Below, piece after piece: positions 16,335 to 21,637 of a stretch of 21,637 nucleotides of DNA. The stretch is taken from NCBI GenBank assembly GCA_964407285.1, contig CAYOVG010000078.1, positions 1 to 21,637 on the forward strand, given 5' to 3'. Each line of letters begins with the position of its first letter. Position 1 is the stretch's first letter. Source of the stretch: CAYOVG01 sp964407285 (GTDB taxonomy: Bacteria > Desulfobacterota > Syntrophobacteria > Syntrophobacterales > Syntrophobacteraceae). Position numbers and translations under genes: made by a program. The notes under the pieces are model-generated. The model was not told the origin of the DNA, searched no databases, and worked only from the letters and a program-made list of their open reading frames with translations.

Positions 16335-16350
16335 TGCACAAACCATACCA
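16335..16350 (-). promoter_or_regulatory. Possible sigma-54 (-24/-12) promoter of the FG-GAP gene
   Basis: Minus strand reads TGGTATGGTTTGTGCA. The GG and GC doublets have the exact 12-base offset required by RpoN, and the flanks fit TGGYRYR-N4-TTGC with one mismatch (GTGC for TTGC). The start point would fall near 16325, giving a leader of about 60 bases. An alternative is a sigma-70 -10 (TATAAT at 16443-16438) with a poor -35. Weak evidence; a single site could be chance. Confidence 0.3.
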
Positions 16351-16355
16351 TCCAG

Positions 16356-16386
16356 TGGGGTCGATCCCCAACCGGCGATGTCCGGT
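16356..16386. repeat. Two adjoining short inverted repeats upstream of the FG-GAP gene
   Basis: TGGGG-TCGAT-CCCCA (16356-16370) is directly followed by ACCGG-CGATGT-CCGGT (16371-16386). They lie just upstream of the possible sigma-54 site. They could be regulator-binding palindromes or, if transcribed from a promoter further up, hairpins in a leader. Each arm is only five bases. Confidence 0.4.
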
Positions 16387-16861
16387 TTCGGAGAATAATG
16401 TATTACGTATGTATAACATTTTAATTCCAACAAAGCGATTATAGTTGCGTGAAAATTAAAAATAAAGAAGAAAGTTCGGAAGGATGGTCCGGAAAGAACG
16501 GACGTTGCCGCTCTTTGCCGCGCCCGAACTCGCATTCGTTCCCGGTATGAGGCTTCCATAACATCAGATTCCCGAATTTGTCTTCATATTGGGACGGACG
16601 TTCCAGGAAGCGGACGGTGATGCATACATCGATAAATCCAGTAGACAGCACGGGCGGGAGTGAAAAAGCCTCGGACTGGTTTCGGCTGTATGAAATCAAA
16701 GTGGTCAACACAGAACCAGAGAACCGGGTTCACTACTTCCCGGCTTCTCTATCCATCCATTGCCCTCTACTGCCGTTTCCTCGCGCCGAATTGTCCTACA
16801 ACTGCTCCGTCCGTCCCGCCACGACCGACTCAGCCGGAATTGCCGTATCGCCTTTAATATT

Positions 16862-17593
16862 TCACATCTTCAGTCTCTTGAAGATGCCCTCGGGAGCCAT
16901 TCTGACGACCATCATGATCCATTTCCAGAAGAACAGACTGTAGATGACCTCTTTTCCTTTATTCCAGGCCGACTTCACTTGAAGCCCCACAACCTCGGGG
17001 GTGGTCATCAAGCGCTCCGGCAAATCGAGGTGGCTGGTCATTTTCGTCCGGATGAATCCGGGCAACACCGTCATAACCTTGATGTTCGACTTGGACAACC
17101 TCTGCCTTAAACCACTCAGGTAAACCGTGAAAGCCCCCTTTGCGGAACCATAAATGTAATTGCTCTCTCTACCCCTCTCTCCGGCAACAGAGCTGATTCC
17201 GATGATGAATCCATGCTTTCTGGTTTCGAAGTCCCCGGCAATGATCTCCAGGATGCTCACGGCGCCCAGGAAATTCGTTTCGATTATGCGTCTGGCTTCA
17301 GAAAAATCGGCCTGCGCCCGCTTCTGATCTCCAAGAAAGCCGAACGCAACCACAACGCCGTCCGGCTTAGGGGTGAGGCTGTCATAAAACTCGGCATGGG
17401 AAGCGTAATCGAGGGCATCGAAATATACGGGGGTCGCTTCCACTCCGAAGCGGGTTGCAATGTCCAGCGCTCTTTTTTCAAGAATCTCCATGTCGCGGGA
17501 AGCGAGGTAGAGATTTGCATGCTCCTCCCTGGCGAAGCTTCGTGCAATTGCCTGAGCTACATCGGAATTTGCCCCCAAAATGAGAAGATGCAT
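16862..17593 (-). CDS. DprE2-like SDR, polyprenyl-phosphoryl-2-ketoribose reductase
   Basis: Short-chain dehydrogenase of 243 residues, expected to reduce polyprenyl-phosphoryl-2-keto-D-erythro-pentofuranose to polyprenyl-phosphoryl-D-arabinofuranose with NAD(P)H, the second half of the DprE1/DprE2 epimerisation. Seen: LILGANSDVAQAIARSF as the cofactor-binding start, LYLASRD, VVVAFGFLGDQ, ETNFLGAVSILE, ISSVAGERGRESNYIYGSAK with the YxxxK pair Tyr148/Lys152, and VLPGFIRTKMT. The C-terminus is hydrophobic (YSLFFWKWIMMVVRMAPEGIFKRLKM), as in DprE2. ATG at 17593 with GGGAG seven bases upstream, two bases after the DprE1-like stop, so the pair is tightly coupled. An isolated SDR could have many roles; the adjoining oxidase and UbiA genes make this assignment firm. 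Confidence 0.88.
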   Translation of the reverse strand: MHLLILGANSDVAQAIARSFAREEHANLYLASRDMEILEKRALDIATRFGVEATPVYFDALDYASHAEFYDSLTPKPDGVVVAFGFLGDQKRAQADFSEARRIIETNFLGAVSILEIIAGDFETRKHGFIIGISSVAGERGRESNYIYGSAKGAFTVYLSGLRQRLSKSNIKVMTVLPGFIRTKMTSHLDLPERLMTTPEVVGLQVKSAWNKGKEVIYSLFFWKWIMMVVRMAPEGIFKRLKM

Positions 17594-17595
17594 AG

Positions 17596-18894
17596 CTAGA
17601 CTCCCAACCGTCTTGACTGATGTGAATTGAATTTCAGGCCCATGCCATATTGCTCCCTAAGTCTTGAGAATCGATCCCATTGGGGATAGCCCCTTCTAAA
17701 GGTATCCTCTGACATGCGAGCATCCTTGCTCAAATAGATCCTTCCGCCGTAGTCCAAAACGATGTGATCCAGTTCCGTGAGAAGAGGAAACAATTTCTTC
17801 TGAATCTTGAAATCGAGCGCCAGGGTATAGCCTTCCATGGGAAAGGATAGGTAGTTGTCATTCCGAGGACCGAGCAGCTTCAGCACGGCAAGGAATGATC
17901 CCACGCCGGCCTCCGAGGTCTTGTGCAGGACCGCCTTGAGCCCCTCCGGGCTCGCTTCCTTCGGCAATACGAACTGATATTGAGTGAAGCCTTTCGATCC
18001 ATAAATCCGGTTCCAATGGTCAACGCCGTCCAAGGGATAGAAAAACCCTTCGAGGGGAACGAGTCTCCCGCTAGTGAAAGATGGACGGCTCTTGTAATAA
18101 ATAGAATTGAACAGAGCTGTCGAATACCTGTTGAGCAAAAACGCAGGGGAATTAAACGGCACGGATAGCTTTGTTTTAGCAGGAGGCTCCAGTTTACCCG
18201 AATGGGCGTGTTCGCCGAGCATCAGGACCGACCTTCCACCGCGGTCCCCCTTTGCCAGGCAATCGATCCACGCTACTGAATATGTGCTGTCAAAATGAGC
18301 CTCAAACTGGTGGAAAACTTCCTCCAAATTGGCGCACTGTATGATCGTCTCACGTATGTAGGCGCTCTTCACCCGGAGTAGTTTCATATTGACCGTGAGA
18401 ATTATTCCGGTAAGCCCCATGCCTCCGCAAGTTGCATGAAAGAGGTCGGCGTTTTCTTCTCGGCTGCAGTATGCGACCTGCCCGCCCGGCAGCATCAGAT
18501 TGAAAGAGAGTACACACTCGCTGAAACAACCGGTTTTATGATGGTTTTTTCCGTGCACGTCGCTTGCGACAGCGCCCCCGACGCTGATGAACTTAGTCCC
18601 GGGGGTTATGGGCAGAAACCAGCCTCTAGGCAGGAAAGCCTCGATAATCTCGGCCAGAGTCACTCCACTTTCGCATCCTACAATACCTTCGAGAGGATCA
18701 AACGCCAGGATTTTATCATAGCGTCTCGATAAGACCACACGCTCATTCAAAGCGCTATCGCCGTAACTTCGGCCTTGAGCATACGCAATGCAATCCCCCT
18801 TCCTCTCCAGGTAGGTGCGAAGCTGTCTTCGTGTCTCAAAGCAGGTCGCTTCAGCATCAATTATGGGAAATCTCCCCCATCCGGAGATCTTCAT
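17596..18894 (-). CDS. DprE1-like FAD-dependent polyprenyl-phosphoryl-ribose 2-oxidase
   Basis: FAD enzyme of 432 residues that would oxidise C2 of polyprenyl-phosphoryl-beta-D-ribofuranose. Seen: SGWGRFP at the N-terminus, YAQGRSYGDSAL in the FAD-binding region (about 38-49), PITPGTKFISVGGAVASDVHGKNHHKTG (about 95-122; His114 matches His132 of Mycobacterium tuberculosis DprE1), CGGMGLTGIIL, FFYPLDGVDHWNRIYG, LLGPRNDNYLSFP and GGRIYLSKDAR (Lys390 matches Lys418). Where the tuberculosis enzyme has Cys387, the residue attacked by benzothiazinones, this protein has Ala359 (GYTLALDF against GWNICVDF). ATG at 18894 with GGAGA six bases upstream. It lies 30 bases after the UbiA gene and two before the DprE2-like gene. 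Strong family assignment; the lipid is presumably undecaprenyl phosphate. Confidence 0.92.
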   Translation of the reverse strand: MKISGWGRFPIIDAEATCFETRRQLRTYLERKGDCIAYAQGRSYGDSALNERVVLSRRYDKILAFDPLEGIVGCESGVTLAEIIEAFLPRGWFLPITPGTKFISVGGAVASDVHGKNHHKTGCFSECVLSFNLMLPGGQVAYCSREENADLFHATCGGMGLTGIILTVNMKLLRVKSAYIRETIIQCANLEEVFHQFEAHFDSTYSVAWIDCLAKGDRGGRSVLMLGEHAHSGKLEPPAKTKLSVPFNSPAFLLNRYSTALFNSIYYKSRPSFTSGRLVPLEGFFYPLDGVDHWNRIYGSKGFTQYQFVLPKEASPEGLKAVLHKTSEAGVGSFLAVLKLLGPRNDNYLSFPMEGYTLALDFKIQKKLFPLLTELDHIVLDYGGRIYLSKDARMSEDTFRRGYPQWDRFSRLREQYGMGLKFNSHQSRRLGV

Positions 18895-18924
18895 GAATTC
18901 TCCACGAATCTAAGTGCTTATTCA

Positions 18925-19809
18925 TTAATGGTTAGAGCCGTACATTATCCAGTAAAACGTCAGGAACCACCCCCCGATTATACCCCATAGGAAATGGTCG
19001 TGCAGTAGAATAAGCGTCGGCTCTCCGCTACGTCCTTCAACAAATGTTATCTGCATATAGCGCAAAATACCGACAATTACCCAGAAACTGGTCAAATACA
19101 GATTGTTTGTTCCATGCTTCTGTATGATCTCAGGTGAGACACAGTAGAGAATGTAAGCCACAATGACTACGGAGGTCATAACAATCATGCTTGATGAGAC
19201 GAACTCAATGTTGTAGCCGCTCAAACACTTCCTGGGATTATGACCGCAAGTCATGAGAAGGAGATCGTCTCTCCGCTTTCCCAATGCCAAAAAAATGGCC
19301 AGGAGAAAAGTCATTATGATGATCCATTGGCTGATCGGGACCTCGGTTACAACACCTCCGGCAAAGACTCGAAGGACGAATCCGATGGCGATGCAGACCA
19401 CATCAACTATGGCGTAGCGCTTGAGACAAAAAGAATAGGCAATATTGATTATGAGATAGGCGGAAAGGATTAAAATGAATTCTCCGGGAAACCGGAAATA
19501 GGAAACAGATAGGGAGGCAACCAGGAGGAAAGCCATAAAGGCGACAGCATGCCGGAGTTTGATTTCTTCTTTTGCCAGTGGACGATTCTTCTTCAAGGGA
19601 TGCTCACGGTCCGCATCCAGGTCCCTCAAGTCATTGAGGATGTAGATGCTGCTTGCCGCGAGGGAGAATGCAATGAATGCCCACATTGCATTTGCGAGAG
19701 CACTGGTGTCGGTGAGCTTATGCCCGAAGAAGACGGGGAGCCAGACAAACCCATTCTTCACGTACTGGTGTGGCCGTGCAAGTCGGATGTAATGTCTTGC
19801 TTCGCGCAT
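18925..19809 (-). CDS. UbiA-family polyprenyl-phosphate phosphoribosyltransferase (DPPR synthase-like)
   Basis: Integral-membrane prenyltransferase-fold enzyme of 294 residues with about eight or nine helices. By homology to mycobacterial Rv3806c it would join PRPP and polyprenyl phosphate to give polyprenyl-phosphoryl-5-phosphoribose. Seen: RLARPHQYVKNGFVW, the first aspartate-rich motif in YILNDLRDLDADREHPLKKNRPLA (NDxxDxxxD), and the second motif region YSFCLKRYAIVDVVCIAIGFVLRVFAGG, both as in DPPR synthases. The frame is open to 19914, but residues before the ATG at 19809 are hydrophilic and lie over the HAD gene. The 19809 start leaves a few residues before the conserved RPHQYVKN, as usual. 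It still overlaps the HAD gene by 52 bases in another frame. No strong ribosome-binding site. Confidence 0.87.
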   Translation of the reverse strand: MREARHYIRLARPHQYVKNGFVWLPVFFGHKLTDTSALANAMWAFIAFSLAASSIYILNDLRDLDADREHPLKKNRPLAKEEIKLRHAVAFMAFLLVASLSVSYFRFPGEFILILSAYLIINIAYSFCLKRYAIVDVVCIAIGFVLRVFAGGVVTEVPISQWIIIMTFLLAIFLALGKRRDDLLLMTCGHNPRKCLSGYNIEFVSSSMIVMTSVVIVAYILYCVSPEIIQKHGTNNLYLTSFWVIVGILRYMQITFVEGRSGEPTLILLHDHFLWGIIGGWFLTFYWIMYGSNH

Positions 19810-20540
19810 GACTGCAGCCAGTTGGTTATTTCGGCAAAAGATGTGAATTCCCGTGCGTGCCGACTCCGGCTTCGGTTCAATATCAGGTAGGGCATTCCTG
19901 CTCTTCTGGCGCATTCTCCATCCTTGTCGTCGCGGTCCCCGATAGAGAGGCAGTTCCCTATCGCAGCATTGAGTTTTGATGCGGTGACGATCAGTCCTTT
20001 AGGGTCGGGTTTCAATCGGTCCACCTCTGCATCGGTTGCACTTACGACGGCATCCGCCTTTAGCTGTAAAGCGTCGAGTTTCTCCTTCACGGGGTAATCG
20101 GAAAAGACGCCTATGGGAATCTTGTTCCAACGGAGGAGAGAGAACAATTCGCGTATGCCCGGGTGGAGGCATCCTCTCAGATATGCAAGAGGCTTCATAA
20201 ACATCCACTCTTCGATTACATGCCGCACCCTTTCAACCGGGACGTTGCATGCACCGGCAGCCCATTCAAACTGTCTTTGCTCCAAGTTGCCGGAAGAAGC
20301 ATTTTTTTCTCTCAATCTGCGAAAATACCATAGAATCCTGAGATCATTCAACCGAGCCGGACATACGGCGGCGAACCGCAGCATTTCCAGCAACATGTAT
20401 TTGTAGAGCTTTGACTTGTCGTATAGAGTGCCGTCAACGTCAAATATCACCGCCCTTACGGGCGGGATAAAACTGAATCGATGATACGGCGATGTAAGCT
20501 GCATCTTTCGTGACTGATTCATAATGGGCCGAAGACTCAT
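19758..20540 (-). CDS. HAD-superfamily phosphatase, probable polyprenyl-phosphoryl-5-phosphoribose phosphatase
   Basis: Soluble HAD hydrolase of 260 residues with all four motifs: FDVDGTLYD (nucleophile Asp34, Asp36), GVFSDYPVKEKL (motif II), LKPDPKG (motif III lysine) and IGDRDDKDGECARRAG (motif IV). A cap region lies between motifs I and II. In the arabinofuranose donor pathway a phosphatase must remove the 5-phosphate after the UbiA step; mycobacteria use a PAP2-type protein (Rv3807c), while some other bacteria have HAD domains tied to this UbiA. Its position directly before, and overlapping, the UbiA gene suggests it fills that step, which is inference. I use the ATG at 20540; ATGs at 20522 and 20507 are also possible, and none has a good ribosome-binding site. 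Confidence 0.82.
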   Translation of the reverse strand: MSLRPIMNQSRKMQLTSPYHRFSFIPPVRAVIFDVDGTLYDKSKLYKYMLLEMLRFAAVCPARLNDLRILWYFRRLREKNASSGNLEQRQFEWAAGACNVPVERVRHVIEEWMFMKPLAYLRGCLHPGIRELFSLLRWNKIPIGVFSDYPVKEKLDALQLKADAVVSATDAEVDRLKPDPKGLIVTASKLNAAIGNCLSIGDRDDKDGECARRAGMPYLILNRSRSRHAREFTSFAEITNWLQSCAKQDITSDLHGHTST

Positions 20541-20564
20541 TGTATTGGAAGCATTTGGCGGCTC

Positions 20565-21554
20565 CTACGGCTGTGTTGCGGCCTCGGTATGCTCGCTCCG
20601 TAAGCCTCTTCTTCTGGAATAAGATCTCATATGCCGGAATAGCATTGTTATAGAAAGAATCGAGAGCAACCAGATCATCGGTTCCATACTCAGCCGAAAT
20701 CTCATGTTCTCACCATATTCCGGCAAATTCATCGTGGCGGCAACGTATATGTAGCACACGATAAGAAAGAAAAAAAGAATTCTATCTCGCTCAGGGATAT
20801 CGGAGATCCTATGCTTCTTTTTGAGATAGTTATGGAAACAAAGGACAATCTCATAAATGGCCGTTAGTGGTGTCAAAATGTGTATAATAAGTATATTTGC
20901 AATATAAACATACATGGGAATGTAAGGAAGCGTGAAGAAACATGTGTTCTTCCCTGTTTTTGAAAGAACATTTCCCTTCATAACGTATTGGTTGTCAAAA
21001 ATACCTTCTCTTGATATCTCCTTCAAACTGCTCACAATGTTAAACGGTTTTCTGATCTTTGGATCTACGAATAACAGACCCATAAACAGGTTGGAATAAT
21101 TACGGATGGGTTCCCAAAACATGCTATACGATTTAAGGCATTTGTCCAAAATTATTTCGGGGTGCTTGATAAGAAACCTGGTGTATGCTTTTGAATAAAT
21201 GTCGGAGAGAATTCTTTGGCCTACCGTGTTCTCAGGCTTATTCGTATTTCCCAAGACGCTTTGTATGTAGTTTTGCTGTACTTGAATCTCTTCCGGCAAA
21301 TAGGATTGATAAATCGGAGGTTTCCAATGCACGAATCCGTGCTCCTGAACCATCTTGATGAACCATGCAGGATAGAGTTCCTTCTCTTCCAGAATAGAAC
21401 TCAAGAAAATCTGAAGGTTCCCGGCTTTCACGACGCCTGATGCGAAATTCAACCCTTTCCAGGAACTTGTACTCAAGGAAAAAACTCTGTAAACGGCGTA
21501 ATTTTTTATTGTCCATATTCCTTGTGTCAAAAATATGCAAATAGTATAGGTCAA
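20565..21554 (-). CDS. C-terminal part of a GT-C membrane glycosyltransferase, apparently interrupted
   Basis: The 329-residue frame has membrane helices at both ends and a soluble-looking middle. The start region (IWTIKNYAVYRVFSLSTSSWKGLNF) and the near-terminal block LPEYGENMRFRLSMEPMIWLLSI resemble the late part of PMT/ArnT-like GT-C proteins (WxxRNY...; E.NMRFR.P.EP). The usual N-terminal half with the acidic catalytic motif is missing. In frame, coding-like hydrophobic sequence continues upstream through a TGA at 21590-21588 (before it, TGRLTFFFLFQSISG) to the window edge, suggesting a longer gene broken by a stop codon. The TTG at 21554 is only a nominal start with no ribosome-binding site. 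This stretch is clearly AT-richer than the genes at low coordinates. It may be a pseudogene, or a working short protein; the window edge prevents a decision. Confidence 0.6.
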   Translation of the reverse strand: MTYTICIFLTQGIWTIKNYAVYRVFSLSTSSWKGLNFASGVVKAGNLQIFLSSILEEKELYPAWFIKMVQEHGFVHWKPPIYQSYLPEEIQVQQNYIQSVLGNTNKPENTVGQRILSDIYSKAYTRFLIKHPEIILDKCLKSYSMFWEPIRNYSNLFMGLLFVDPKIRKPFNIVSSLKEISREGIFDNQYVMKGNVLSKTGKNTCFFTLPYIPMYVYIANILIIHILTPLTAIYEIVLCFHNYLKKKHRISDIPERDRILFFFLIVCYIYVAATMNLPEYGENMRFRLSMEPMIWLLSILSITMLFRHMRSYSRRRGLRSEHTEAATQP

Positions 21555-21637
21555 TATAATTTTTTTCAGATTGGCGTTTTTTGGTGCTCACCCGCTAATA
21601 CTTTGAAATAGAAAGAAAAAGGTCAATCGACCGGTTA

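Larger units (their letters stand above)
16264..16861. other. 598-base intergenic region upstream of the FG-GAP gene
   Basis: No convincing gene is visible. Nearest the FG-GAP gene lie a run of seven T (minus strand, 16297-16291), small hairpin-capable repeats, a sigma-54-like site and a TATAAT box at 16443-16438 (minus). Further up, a palindrome GAACCGGGTTC lies at 16721-16731. A weak stem (16667-16670 with 16684-16687) followed on the minus strand by five T could be a poor terminator for the DprE2-like gene. Short open frames here have no family likeness and no ribosome-binding sites. Confidence 0.5.

Noticed and set aside
16311..16943. Small open frames in the region upstream of the FG-GAP gene
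   Set aside because: Compositions are not protein-like, there is no ribosome-binding site, and they overlap on both strands.
1..21637. CRISPR arrays, insertion sequences, tRNA or rRNA genes
   Set aside because: No evenly spaced direct repeats, transposase-like proteins, terminal inverted repeats or RNA gene signatures were seen on reading both strands by eye.

Overview
The window is a block of envelope-glycan biosynthesis genes from a Gram-negative bacterium. All convincing genes lie on the minus strand, so transcription runs from high to low coordinates. The mix of CDP-sugar enzymes, tandem GT2 transferases, GtrA/GtrB-like proteins, polytopic GT-C-like proteins and a secreted FG-GAP protein is what one sees in Desulfobacterota (former deltaproteobacteria, Syntrophobacter-like) or related environmental Gram-negatives. 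That placement is inference from gene style only. No rRNA, tRNA, CRISPR array or insertion sequence was seen.

Layout from upstream to downstream on the minus strand. (A) 21637-16862 holds the C-terminal part of a GT-C membrane glycosyltransferase gene, apparently broken by an in-frame stop. It is followed by four close-packed genes: a HAD phosphatase, a UbiA-type prenyltransferase of the polyprenyl-phosphate phosphoribosyltransferase kind, a DprE1-like FAD oxidase and a DprE2-like SDR. Together these can make polyprenyl-phosphoryl-D-arabinofuranose. (B) 16861-16264 is a non-coding stretch with possible promoters and inverted repeats. (C) 16263-13534 is one secreted 909-residue protein with six FG-GAP/VCBS-like repeats, followed by a 14-bp terminator hairpin. 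(D) 13106-12240 is a methyltransferase behind its own promoter. (E) 11905-1 is an apparently co-transcribed run: tandem-domain GT2, two CDP-paratose-2-epimerase-like enzymes, a GT2, two paralogous GT-C-like membrane proteins with a DUF2142 protein between them, GtrA, a GtrB-like GT2, rfbF, and the start of rfbG, which leaves the window at position 1.

How they fit together. RfbF and RfbG start the CDP-3,6-dideoxyhexose route (CTP + glucose-1-phosphate to CDP-glucose to CDP-4-keto-6-deoxyglucose), and the two RfbE-like proteins are candidates for later epimerisation. The step between them (RfbH/RfbS) is not in the window and may lie beyond position 1. The GtrB-like enzyme would charge undecaprenyl phosphate with a hexose, GtrA may help flip it, and the GT-C-like proteins would use lipid-linked donors on the outer side of the inner membrane. 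The DprE module supplies a second kind of lipid-linked donor. The overall picture is a decorated O-antigen, exopolysaccharide or glycoprotein glycan that may carry both a dideoxyhexose and D-arabinofuranose. The sugar structure and attachment target cannot be read from the sequence. No flippase, polymerase, ligase or ABC exporter is present.
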